Origin: Bacteroidales bacterium UBA5507
GTDB lineage: Bacteria > Bacteroidota > Bacteroidia > Bacteroidales > Lentimicrobiaceae
Direction of reading: 5' to 3'
Assembly (NCBI GenBank): GCA_002426195.1
Contig: DIOT01000047.1
Coordinates: 8,096 to 72,095 of the forward strand
Length of the DNA: 64,000 nucleotides
Positions 38,071 through 46,704 of this stretch are shown here, piece by piece. The notes beneath the pieces were generated by a model that saw only the letters and a list, made by a program, of their open reading frames with translations, had not been told where the DNA came from and made no database searches. Numbering within the stretch: position 1 is the stretch's first letter; each line of letters begins with the position of its first letter. The position numbers and the translations under genes are program-made.

Positions 38071-38388
38071 TTAAACATCAAGCGAGGGATCTATCTCAGT
38101 CGCATAATGGTATGCACCACCTTCAAGGATAAACAGATTCTTTATCTTTAGCTTGTCCTTCAGATAAATGTATACCATTTCACTCTTTACCCCATAAAGG
38201 CAATAAATAATCACTGTTTTATCAACTTCAACTTCATTCATTCTTCCAGGCAGTTCTAATTGCGGAATGGATATTGCCCCGGGAATGTGCGCGGTAGCAT
38301 ACTTTTCAGGCTCACGCGTATCTATGATTTGAATTGACTCCTTTTTGTCAATCAACTCTTTTAACCTGGCTGGTGTTATGAATTTCAT
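38071..38388 (-). CDS. Single-domain rhodanese-like protein
   Basis: A 105-residue rhodanese domain. IIDTREPEKYATAHIPGAISIP is the CH2A-like segment, and the active-site loop YCLYGVKSE keeps the catalytic Cys. It could carry persulfide sulfur in the cytoplasm. It is the last of three minus-strand genes (MFS pump, NAD(P)-binding protein, rhodanese) spaced 14 and 9 bp apart, likely an operon. Confidence 0.85.
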   Translation of the reverse strand: MKFITPARLKELIDKKESIQIIDTREPEKYATAHIPGAISIPQLELPGRMNEVEVDKTVIIYCLYGVKSEMVYIYLKDKLKIKNLFILEGGAYHYATEIDPSLDV

Positions 38389-38397
38389 ATACGGTTG

Positions 38398-39066
38398 TTA
38401 ATTTTTGCCTAATTCCTGTAATTCATCTGATTCCACTACAAAACAGCCCTTGGGCCGGTTGGCAAGCTCTATCATCGCTTTCGCGACTGTAGCTGAATGA
38501 ATGGGTTTATACTTTTTCAGTGATCCTATCATTAATGGAGAAAATAATTTACTGAACGTCTTTCCAATATTTTCGAAGGTGCGTTGCTCTTTTCGCATAC
38601 CCATTAATATTGATGGCCTGACTATGCTCAGATTTTGGAAAGTAAAGGTCTTAACAGATTCCTCCATTTTACCTTTTGTACTAAGATAGAAGTTTCCGGA
38701 AGTATCTTTTGCTCCAATCGATGAAATTACCACAAAGGATTTCACCTTGTTAACTGCAGCCATCTTTGCTATTTTTTCAACCATATTATGGTCTATTTCA
38801 AAAAATGCTTTTTTGCTACCTGCCTTTTTGATCGTTGAACCAAGACAGCAAAACAAATGGTCACCGGTAATCTGGCTTTCAATTTCAGCAATGTTTTCGG
38901 GAGTAAACAAATATTGCCTTAGTTTTCCTGATGGAATTTTAATTTCTTTTCTAACAAAGAGCTTAATCTCACCGTAACGTGAATCTAAAATCAATTGTTC
39001 AGTCACAAATCTGCCGGTTAATCCCGAAGCTCCAAAAACAATTGCTGTTAATTTATTATCATCCAT
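38398..39066 (-). CDS. NAD(P)-binding Rossmann protein (SDR, HTATIP2/NmrA-like)
   Basis: A 222-residue protein. The nucleotide-binding motif is VFGASGLTGRFVTEQL, later FVVISSIGAKDTSGNFYLSTKGKMEE holds the YxxxK-like Tyr/Lys pair (Y..TKGK), and IVRPSILMG follows. It resembles the small atypical SDRs related to human HTATIP2. The substrate is unknown. It lies between an MFS transporter and a rhodanese gene in one operon. Confidence 0.8.
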   Translation of the reverse strand: MDDNKLTAIVFGASGLTGRFVTEQLILDSRYGEIKLFVRKEIKIPSGKLRQYLFTPENIAEIESQITGDHLFCCLGSTIKKAGSKKAFFEIDHNMVEKIAKMAAVNKVKSFVVISSIGAKDTSGNFYLSTKGKMEESVKTFTFQNLSIVRPSILMGMRKEQRTFENIGKTFSKLFSPLMIGSLKKYKPIHSATVAKAMIELANRPKGCFVVESDELQELGKN

Positions 39067-39080
39067 ATAAATTTCATTAT

Positions 39081-40448
39081 TTAATCTTCATTCAATTTTC
39101 CTCTCTTTAAAGATAAAAAAATTCCTAAGAAACAAAGTACTGCAAACGTAATAAATGCATAACGAATTGAGGTGAGCAATCCTCCAATGTTGGTCAAATC
39201 ACGCTCTCCATGACCCATTATTACAGCAAACACCATTAATGTAATACCCATGCTCATGGTTTGACCAACTAGTCGCATTGTGCCCAAGGTTGCCGATGCG
39301 GTTCCATATTCAACCGGTTTTACCGCGCTCATTACTGCATTAGTGTTGGGCGATGAAAAGAATCCAAATCCCATTCCCAGCACAACAAGCATCAAAATTA
39401 TGAAGATTATTGAACTCCCCTGATCAAGAAAAACAAAAGCCGCCAGTCCCAGAGTAGTAAGTGCCATACCCAACGATGCAACAATCCGAGGCTCCATTTT
39501 ATCGCTAAGTCTGCCTGCAATAGGGGAGAGTAAGGTCATAATTACCGGTTGAGCCATCAATATCATTCCTGATTCACGGGGTGACAGATGTTTAACTTGC
39601 TGCAAATAAAAGCTTAGCAGAAAAACCAAAGCAAATGTAGCACTGTAATTTATAAATGCTGCAATATTCGAAAAGATAAATACCTTGTTACTTTTAAACT
39701 TTCTGATATTCAGTAATGGATCACCCGCTTTGTCTTCATATATCACAAAACCATACAAGCCACCAATACCCAGGAAAACCAGAATAAATCCTATAGCTGA
39801 AGGTATTAGCGGAAACCCATAAATAATTGTTGCCAAACTTAATCCATAGATTAATGTCCCTTTATAGTCAAATTTTACTTCCGGCTTTCTATGTTTATCT
39901 GATGGCAGTTTAGCCATGGCTACAGGTATTATAATCGCGGCAAGCAATGCATTCAGGTAGAATATACTTCTCCACCCGAAATACATAGTAAGGAATCCTC
40001 CAATGCTCGGACCAAGACTTAAACCAAGGTAAACCGAAGCGACATTGATTCCCAGCACCCTGCCTCTTACGCTTTTATCGTAAGATGATGTCAATATTGC
40101 TAAAGCTGTAGCGAAAATCATGGCAGCCCCAAATCCATTAACAAATCTGAGAGTTATCAGCATCAATGAGTTAACTGAGAATCCTGTGACAAGCGCGGAA
40201 ATGGCAAATATCCATATTCCTGCTAAAAACAACATCTTACGACCGTTTCTATCAGCTATCTTCCCGAAAGGCAACAGGAACAAGGAAGCGGCCAGAAGAT
40301 AAGCTGTTGCAACCCATCCTAGCGAGATGGTGTTCATTGTTAATTCCTTCCCCATTGAAGGAAGGGCAATATTTATTGCAGAACCCATAAAAGGAGTGAG
40401 GAATGAGCTGAGCGTAGTAACAAAGAGTATTGACTTGTTTTTTAACAT
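39081..40448 (-). CDS. MFS transporter, DHA2 (EmrB/QacA-like) drug efflux family
   Basis: A 455-residue membrane protein with about 14 predicted helices. MFS motif A is visible as LPFGKIADRNGRKMLFLAG, and motif C as GLSLGPSIGGFLTMYFGWRSIFYLNA, typical of proton-drug antiporters of the 14-helix group. It is the first gene of a three-gene operon. Substrates cannot be read from sequence. A possible -7 box (TACTTTTG on the minus strand) lies at 40548-40555. Confidence 0.88.
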   Translation of the reverse strand: MLKNKSILFVTTLSSFLTPFMGSAINIALPSMGKELTMNTISLGWVATAYLLAASLFLLPFGKIADRNGRKMLFLAGIWIFAISALVTGFSVNSLMLITLRFVNGFGAAMIFATALAILTSSYDKSVRGRVLGINVASVYLGLSLGPSIGGFLTMYFGWRSIFYLNALLAAIIIPVAMAKLPSDKHRKPEVKFDYKGTLIYGLSLATIIYGFPLIPSAIGFILVFLGIGGLYGFVIYEDKAGDPLLNIRKFKSNKVFIFSNIAAFINYSATFALVFLLSFYLQQVKHLSPRESGMILMAQPVIMTLLSPIAGRLSDKMEPRIVASLGMALTTLGLAAFVFLDQGSSIIFIILMLVVLGMGFGFFSSPNTNAVMSAVKPVEYGTASATLGTMRLVGQTMSMGITLMVFAVIMGHGERDLTNIGGLLTSIRYAFITFAVLCFLGIFLSLKRGKLNED

Positions 40449-40607
40449 CTTTATGAGACCTTCTTAGAGGTAATCGTGAAAAAAACCTGTATTGAACAAA
40501 GAAATATTGAACTTGTTTGAGTGCTTGAGTACGCAACCTTTAACCTGCAAAAGTACTAATTATAGACAAATACACAGTACTGTAACCACATAACACAAAA
40601 CGCCATC

Positions 40608-40994
40608 ATGGACTATTATTTCGAAAAACAAGTAAATTATCCCATGGAAGAGACTATTGAGAAAATAGGCGACTTCCTCAAAACTCACGGATTTGGCATC
40701 TTAACTCAGATTGACGTCCAGAAAACGCTGAAAGATAAAGTAGGAGCCGAAATCAAACCTTACCGGATACTTGGAGCTTGCAATCCATATTTTGCGCATG
40801 AAGCCATTGGCAAAGAAAGTAACGTTGGGCTTATGCTGCCATGCAATATCGTTGTAAGGGAAGATTCAGACGGTCAAACTTATGTTGCTGCAGTTAATCC
40901 CGAGCGCACAATTAAAACCATCGGCAACGATGAGCTAAGCTTTCTGGCAACACGTGTCAGGGATGTAATGGAAGCTCTCATTGCCAGTATCTGA
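40608..40994 (+). CDS. DUF302 domain protein
   Basis: A 128-residue cytoplasmic protein that is a single DUF302 domain: EETIEKIGDFLKTHGFGILTQIDV, then YRILGACNPYFAHEAI and GLMLPCNIVVRED. The family is widespread and its function is unknown. The length is as usual. It is transcribed alone, divergent from the MFS operon and convergent with the TonB receptor. Confidence 0.88.
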   Translation: MDYYFEKQVNYPMEETIEKIGDFLKTHGFGILTQIDVQKTLKDKVGAEIKPYRILGACNPYFAHEAIGKESNVGLMLPCNIVVREDSDGQTYVAAVNPERTIKTIGNDELSFLATRVRDVMEALIASI

Positions 40995-40998
40995 AAAT

Positions 40999-43563
40999 CT
41001 AGAATGAAACACGCAGTGAAAAATTGAATGTACGTCCGGGTGACCAATATCCGGTAAAGGTTTCCAGGTCATGTGTAATACCATCTTCACCCCTCATAAT
41101 TGATTCTTTTCCCGATAGGTTATAAACACTAAGTCCTGCTGTCGATTTCAGGTTTCCAATATTAAAATCATAAAGTAAATGAAGGTCAATAGTATGGTAT
41201 CCGGGTATACGGTATGGCTGTTCCCTGTCTTCAGGATTGTTACGGACAGCCGGGTCAAAGTTTGCATATATCCGGTCAAAATATAACCACGTTGCATTAA
41301 TTGTTAAGCCAATTGGCAGTTTATATTCGCCAAATGCTCCAACCTGAACCTGCGGGGCATCGCCTACCCACAAACCATCGGAGTATACTGTAGTTGAATC
41401 AATGAGCACCTGATCATTGTTGTATAGTTCGGCTTTTACATCATTCGTCCATTTCCAGTCGCCCAATGAGGCTGTCACTCCTATATCCAGATTATGGAGC
41501 AGGGCTGTAGTGCCTTCAAATTCAACACCCTTGTGAACTGCATCCAGTCCTCTGATCAGTGCCCTGGTTTGGTGATTTTCGTCAAGTTGTATATTTTCTC
41601 TTGATAATAAGGATTTATCTTCCCACAGTGTGTAATAAAGGTTAAAGTTGAGACTGCTTAATCTTTTTCTGAAGCCATACCCCAACTCAGCTCCACTGAT
41701 TTTTTCGTTTGTCAGGTTTTCAACAACCGCATTGCTGAAGTTTGCGTAAACAAACTTAAAATATGGTGCTTTTGAGAAGTAACCCAGGTTGAAATACAAA
41801 TTGTGAAATGGATTCAGATTATAATTACCTCCGATTTTTGCATCAATGCCTCCTTTTGTAACCACTTCACTGTCCGTGTTCCCAACATAATTTATCCTGT
41901 CAGTACGTTTGTACCTATGTCCACTCACTGTAGATGCAGCAAAGAATGACAAATCGTTCCATTTATATTCAAATTGAAGGAAATAGCTTCCAATATCCAC
42001 CCTGGCATCATTATCAACATTTATTATGTCACCAACCCCCTTTATTTGTTGACGACCTGCAACACCTGCCAATGCCCAGGCGTAAGTATCCACCCAGAAA
42101 TTGCCTCCCATTAAATCACTTATTTCTTCTCTCAGATTCGATTTGAAGTACCTGTAGTGCAATCCTGATATCAGGCTCAGCCTGTCGCTCAGCTTGTAAT
42201 TCAGGTTTACAAGGGCTCCTGCCCAAACATGTTCAGCAAGGTAATTAGTTCGTATAATCTTTGAAAAGCCATTCACGTAAGTGCCGTCAGCCAGCTGCAT
42301 ACTGTCGTTGTGCATCTGATTCTGCAGGTAAATGGCATCCCAGTCAATCTGATTGTTTTTTCTGAATGAAAGTGCAGGTATACTCATGAAAGATTCAGAA
42401 AAATGTCCTCCTCCTGTTCCTGAGGAAAAGTATACTGATGATGAAAGCATACCTTTATCAAATGATAAATAATGGTTTAAAGCTAATTGTGGCTTGTGGT
42501 AGAAATTTTCAGCAAGGCTGAGCACTTTTCCATTGAACATACCCCAGTTGGGATTGTATTTGTTTCCATAGCGTTCATACTCTTCTAATGTTAGTCCGTA
42601 TGTGCGTTGTCCATGTCGCTCAGGGGCACCCAACGCAGTGAAAACAATTGATTGGCGGTCGTTTATTTGCTTATTTATGTTGAGGAAATAAGCCCATGCG
42701 TTTACCGCAGTAGCATCAACATAACCGGGTCCTTTGGTGTATGAGCCAAGAAAGGTTGCTGCAAATCCGTTTTCTGTCTTGCCTGTCGATAGAGAGACCG
42801 TTGTCTTTCTGTTTCCATAATCGCTTGTCGAAAACCGCACGCTTCCGCCTTTCTCATTTTCTGATGCTCTTGTAATGATGTTTATACTGCCACCAACAGA
42901 ATTAAGAGCTATCCGCGAAGCTCCCAATCCTCTTTGAACCTGTATTGTTTGAGTGGCATCACCTAATCCTGCCCAGTTTGACCAGTACACAAGTCCGTTT
43001 TCAACGCTGCCCACCGGAACTCCATTAAGTAGTAGTGCAATATTTTCCTGCTGAAATCCTCTTATACTTATACGTGAATCGCCTGTTCCTCCGCCCAGCT
43101 TTGTTGCGTAAACACCCGGCACCAGTTTCATAAGCTCTGGGTAGTCCTGGTTTCCCATCTGGTTCTCAATTATTTCGGGCTTAATATTAGTCATGGCAAT
43201 TGGAGTTTCTCTCTCTCTTGCATAATGCGATATAATTGCTACTTCGCCCAGACTGATAGGTTCAGGAATTAGCTGAATTCTGATAGATTGTGAAGGTCCG
43301 CTAATTCCAACAGTTGTGCTATAACCGGCATAACCAACCATTCGTGCAGTAATCTCATAATTTCCGGGTTTTAGCTGAAGACTGAAATAGCCGTTTTCAT
43401 CGGAGGTAGTACCGAGATTTAAAGAGTCTATCAAAATTGCGGCCCCCGGCAGAGCAATATCGGTTTTTGAATCAAATATCCGGCCTTTGAGGGTGCTTTG
43501 ACCTATACAGGTTAATGATAGAAACAATGGTAAAAGTAGTGTGATAGTCCTTGTGATTAGCAT
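40999..43563 (-). CDS. TonB-dependent receptor under FMN riboswitch control (probable flavin uptake)
   Basis: An 854-residue outer-membrane receptor. After the signal peptide comes a carboxypeptidase-regulatory domain (about 23-105, STLKGRIFDSKTDIALPGAAIL). A plug follows (about 125-230, with RISIRGFQQENIALLLNGVPVGS and the ASRIALNSVGGSINIITRAS stretch), then a 22-strand-type barrel ending in the aromatic FNFSLRVSF. The leader contains an FMN riboswitch, so high FMN should shut it off. That points to uptake of riboflavin or a flavin across the outer membrane, powered by TonB. The substrate is inferred only from the riboswitch. No inner-membrane riboflavin carrier or rib gene lies nearby. Confidence 0.9.
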   Translation of the reverse strand: MLITRTITLLLPLFLSLTCIGQSTLKGRIFDSKTDIALPGAAILIDSLNLGTTSDENGYFSLQLKPGNYEITARMVGYAGYSTTVGISGPSQSIRIQLIPEPISLGEVAIISHYARERETPIAMTNIKPEIIENQMGNQDYPELMKLVPGVYATKLGGGTGDSRISIRGFQQENIALLLNGVPVGSVENGLVYWSNWAGLGDATQTIQVQRGLGASRIALNSVGGSINIITRASENEKGGSVRFSTSDYGNRKTTVSLSTGKTENGFAATFLGSYTKGPGYVDATAVNAWAYFLNINKQINDRQSIVFTALGAPERHGQRTYGLTLEEYERYGNKYNPNWGMFNGKVLSLAENFYHKPQLALNHYLSFDKGMLSSSVYFSSGTGGGHFSESFMSIPALSFRKNNQIDWDAIYLQNQMHNDSMQLADGTYVNGFSKIIRTNYLAEHVWAGALVNLNYKLSDRLSLISGLHYRYFKSNLREEISDLMGGNFWVDTYAWALAGVAGRQQIKGVGDIINVDNDARVDIGSYFLQFEYKWNDLSFFAASTVSGHRYKRTDRINYVGNTDSEVVTKGGIDAKIGGNYNLNPFHNLYFNLGYFSKAPYFKFVYANFSNAVVENLTNEKISGAELGYGFRKRLSSLNFNLYYTLWEDKSLLSRENIQLDENHQTRALIRGLDAVHKGVEFEGTTALLHNLDIGVTASLGDWKWTNDVKAELYNNDQVLIDSTTVYSDGLWVGDAPQVQVGAFGEYKLPIGLTINATWLYFDRIYANFDPAVRNNPEDREQPYRIPGYHTIDLHLLYDFNIGNLKSTAGLSVYNLSGKESIMRGEDGITHDLETFTGYWSPGRTFNFSLRVSF

Positions 43564-43642
43564 AGCATAATAATTTAATGAATTAGCCGAATACCAAGGA
43601 CCTGTTGCGACTCAAAAGAGGCAATACACGAAAAGTGAATCT

Positions 43643-43755
43643 CTTCTTCCATCCAGACTTTAACTGTCGGTACCGGAATTTAACCGGTTCAATCTGTTTT
43701 CACAGAGTCGCGGACTTGACCGCCGATCGGGAATTTCACCCTGCCCTGAAGAATG
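43643..43755 (-). promoter_or_regulatory. FMN riboswitch (RFN element)
   Basis: Read on the minus strand, the conserved RFN blocks appear in order: CAGGGCAGGGTGAAATTCCC, GATCGGCGGT, AAGTCCGCGA, a variable hairpin, GAACCGGTTAAATTCCGGT, ACCGACAGTTAAAGTCTGGA and TGGAAGAAGA. All the base-pairing partners expected for the six-helix junction can be seen. It lies 80 bases before the TonB receptor ATG. No T-tract terminator follows, so control may be at translation. A -7 box (TATTTTTG, 43762-43769 minus) just upstream places the RNA start at the aptamer. Confidence 0.95.
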
Positions 43756-43761
43756 CTGCTG

Positions 43762-43769
43762 CAAAAATA
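43762..43769 (-). promoter_or_regulatory. -7 box of the riboswitch/TonB receptor transcript
   Basis: TATTTTTG on the minus strand fits TAnnTTTG and lies about seven bases before the first conserved aptamer base. The -33 element is weak. Confidence 0.55.
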
Positions 43770-43823
43770 TCTTATTTTTAATACATAGCAGATAAAAATT
43801 TCAATTTCTTATCAGCATTTTAG

Positions 43824-43831
43824 TAAATTTG
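43824..43831 (+). promoter_or_regulatory. -7 box of the hybrid histidine kinase gene
   Basis: TAAATTTG fits TAnnTTTG and lies 28 bases before the ATG at 43860. The -33 element is not clear. Confidence 0.5.
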
Positions 43832-43859
43832 CCTAATACTGACAAAACGCCAGGCTGTA

Positions 43860-46676
43860 ATGTATAAAAGTGCATTTCAAAATTATTCCTCAGCGCTTAT
43901 CATTCTTGATGAAAATCTGGCGATTATTGATATTAATGCTAAGGCTCGTGCAATAAATGGCCTTTCAAACGATATCATTGGAGAGCCGTTTCTTCAGTTA
44001 TTTCAAATTGATGGCGTTAAAGATCATAATGATCTGAGACTATGTGATCAGCAGCCTGTCGTATGCAAATTTGTGTCCGGTAATAATTTGTTAAGTAAGG
44101 AACAAACATCTGCTAATAATTCAAATCTTAACATTGAAGTTCCTGCTATAGACCTTAAACTCTTTATAACCCCGACAGGAGATTGCTTTATAGTTAAGAT
44201 AGAATCGATTGAAAATGAAAATGAAGCACTGATTTCCCTTGTTGAAGATGTTTTAAACCTGCCCGGCAATGCTGTCGAGGCTGCACTTAAGCTTAATGTC
44301 TATCCAATGAGTATCATTGATATGGACAACAAGACTTATCTGTTTCAGAATGCTGCCCATAAAGAGATGGTAAACAATCTGATTGATATTCACAGCCTCG
44401 AAAAAATACCTTACCTTGTAGATAAAAACCTCTTTCTCAGTGAAGTAACAGCAGCTTCCAGCAGTGTATTTGTACCTTATGTTGAAGAGCACCAGTACAC
44501 TGACAAAAACGGATTAAAAAGATATTATGAGCTTCATGGCACACCTGTGCTTTTGCCACCCGATAACAAGCATATATTAATCTTGCAATACAATGAGTTA
44601 ACTCAGGGTGTAATTTTAAAAAACGAACTGGAGGGATATAAAAAATTCTTACAGGAAATTTTTGCTAGCTTGCCGGGTATGGTGTTCAAGTGCCTTAATG
44701 AAAACAACTGGACAATAGAATACGTAAGCCCCACATGTAAAAACATAACAGGTTATAGTTATACTGATCTGGTTAACAATAATAAAATCAGATACGGCGA
44801 CCTGATTCATGATGACGACAAAGCTAAAGTTTGGCAAAAAGTTCAGGATGCAGTTAAAAAGAGACGAAGCTATTCACTTAAGTACCGCATTATTACCCGC
44901 AGGGGAGCGGTGAAATGGGTGCATGAGAATGGCAGGGCTAATTATGATGAGTATGGCAATGTAGTTAACATTGAAGGTTTTATAACCGATGTTTCGGAAA
45001 GTGAAATAACTCAGCAAAAATTAAAATTTGAATTACAGGTTAGTGAAGCCATCGCACGTATGGGGGTAAACCTGTTAAAAGATTATGTTTCGCCTATTGA
45101 AATTGCTGCCGAGATTCAGGAGTGCATAGTAAACCTTACAGGAAGCCGCTTTACACTTATATACGCTCCTGATGAATCAGATGATGACTTCACACTCTTT
45201 ATGAATTCAAGCCCTCAGGAAGTCTTTACTGTCCGAATGAAAGACTTTACTGACAAGCAGAAGCAATTTCTCAAGAAACTGGTTACACTAACAGAACCAT
45301 TTGTCAATAACAGCAGTGATGAAATCTGTTTTCCCGGCTATTCTGATGAAAAAATCAAAGTAAGCAGGTTAATGTGCATACCTGCCTTCACAAATAAAAA
45401 GCTTACCGGAATTCTGATAGCAGGTGATTCGAATAGTGACTACACCGAAGATTCAATAGAAACCGGCCGTAGGTTTATAAACATGTTTGCCCTTGGAATG
45501 TATAGACTGAGGGCTGAAGAGAAACTGCAGGAAGCCAAATCTAAAGCTGAGGAATCCGACCGGCTCAAAAGTTTATTCCTGTCGAATATGTCGCATGAAA
45601 TCAGGACCCCAATGAATGCCATTGTGGGCTTTGCCGAAATGCTTCAGGATTCCGATCTGAGCATAGAACAAAAGAATAAATTCCTTGAGGTAATAATTAA
45701 AAGTGGCGACAATCTGCTACGACTTATAAACGACATAATCGACATTTCGAAAATAGAGGCCGGACAACTGAAATTTGACTACACCGACTGTCTGGTAAAC
45801 GAAATGATATCCGACCTCGAAACATTCTTTAAACGGGAACTAATTCGTTTAAAGAAAAGAAATCTTAATTTGTATGTAAGACTTGGTCATCCTGAAAGTG
45901 ATTTTGCACTTCAAACAGACAGCACCCGTTTAAAGCAAATTTTAAATAATCTTATCGGCAACGCTATAAAGTTTACCGATGAGGGTTTTATTGAATTTGG
46001 CTATGAAATCAAAACAGGTGTTATCGAATTCTTTGTACGCGATTCGGGAATAGGTATAGCCCAGGAAAAGCAAGATCTGATATTTGAAAGATTCGGACAA
46101 GTACAGGAAGCTATTTCACGCAATCTCGCGGGTACCGGACTTGGACTGACAATCTCAAAGAACCTGGTTGAGCTTATGGGTGGAAATATCTGGGTCGATT
46201 CTATTGTCGGAGAAGGTTCAACATTCTTTTTTACCCTTCCACTTCGAATATCAAGGAAAGTAGTACATGATGTACCGGCAGCTGAACCCGTAACCAAACA
46301 GCCATCTAACTTGTCGGGTAAGAATTTTCTTATTGTGGAAGACGTTGACACTAATTATTTCTATCTGAGTTCACTATTACAGAAGTTCAGTGCAAACGTA
46401 TTAAGAGCCACCAACGGACAAAAGGCTGTTGATATGGTTAAGTCAGACAGTTCAATTGACCTTGTACTAATGGATATAGAGCTTCCTATACTCGACGGAT
46501 ATCAGGCCACCCGATTAATTAAGGAGATACGTCCGGAATTGCCGGTAATAGCACAAACAGCCTTTGCCATGATGGGAGAGAGGGAGAAAAGCCGGGAAGC
46601 AGGATGTAATGACTATCTCTCCAAACCAATCAGAAAAGAAGAACTTTTATCTGTGCTGAAGAAGTTTTTCTCATAG
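43860..46676 (+). CDS. Hybrid sensor histidine kinase/response regulator (PAS, GAF, HisKA, HATPase, REC)
   Basis: A 938-residue signalling protein with no clear membrane helix, so probably cytoplasmic. An N-terminal PAS-like part (about 5-120) is followed by a second sensor-like region and a PAS/PAC unit (about 265-385, EYVSPTCKNITGYSYTDLV, then GFITDVSE). A GAF-like region follows (about 395-560) and then the kinase core: phospho-acceptor H579 in MSHEIRTPMNAIVGF, the N box LNNLIGNAIKFTDEG, and GTGLGLTISKNLVELMGG. A receiver domain closes the protein with the acceptor D872 in LVLMDIELPILDGYQA and the late Lys in YLSKPIRKEEL. No cognate regulator gene is adjacent. It is divergent from the riboswitch transcript. 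Confidence 0.93.
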   Translation: MYKSAFQNYSSALIILDENLAIIDINAKARAINGLSNDIIGEPFLQLFQIDGVKDHNDLRLCDQQPVVCKFVSGNNLLSKEQTSANNSNLNIEVPAIDLKLFITPTGDCFIVKIESIENENEALISLVEDVLNLPGNAVEAALKLNVYPMSIIDMDNKTYLFQNAAHKEMVNNLIDIHSLEKIPYLVDKNLFLSEVTAASSSVFVPYVEEHQYTDKNGLKRYYELHGTPVLLPPDNKHILILQYNELTQGVILKNELEGYKKFLQEIFASLPGMVFKCLNENNWTIEYVSPTCKNITGYSYTDLVNNNKIRYGDLIHDDDKAKVWQKVQDAVKKRRSYSLKYRIITRRGAVKWVHENGRANYDEYGNVVNIEGFITDVSESEITQQKLKFELQVSEAIARMGVNLLKDYVSPIEIAAEIQECIVNLTGSRFTLIYAPDESDDDFTLFMNSSPQEVFTVRMKDFTDKQKQFLKKLVTLTEPFVNNSSDEICFPGYSDEKIKVSRLMCIPAFTNKKLTGILIAGDSNSDYTEDSIETGRRFINMFALGMYRLRAEEKLQEAKSKAEESDRLKSLFLSNMSHEIRTPMNAIVGFAEMLQDSDLSIEQKNKFLEVIIKSGDNLLRLINDIIDISKIEAGQLKFDYTDCLVNEMISDLETFFKRELIRLKKRNLNLYVRLGHPESDFALQTDSTRLKQILNNLIGNAIKFTDEGFIEFGYEIKTGVIEFFVRDSGIGIAQEKQDLIFERFGQVQEAISRNLAGTGLGLTISKNLVELMGGNIWVDSIVGEGSTFFFTLPLRISRKVVHDVPAAEPVTKQPSNLSGKNFLIVEDVDTNYFYLSSLLQKFSANVLRATNGQKAVDMVKSDSSIDLVLMDIELPILDGYQATRLIKEIRPELPVIAQTAFAMMGEREKSREAGCNDYLSKPIRKEELLSVLKKFFS

Positions 46677-46704
46677 AAAATCGCTACCAGCTGAAAACCC
46701 GGGA

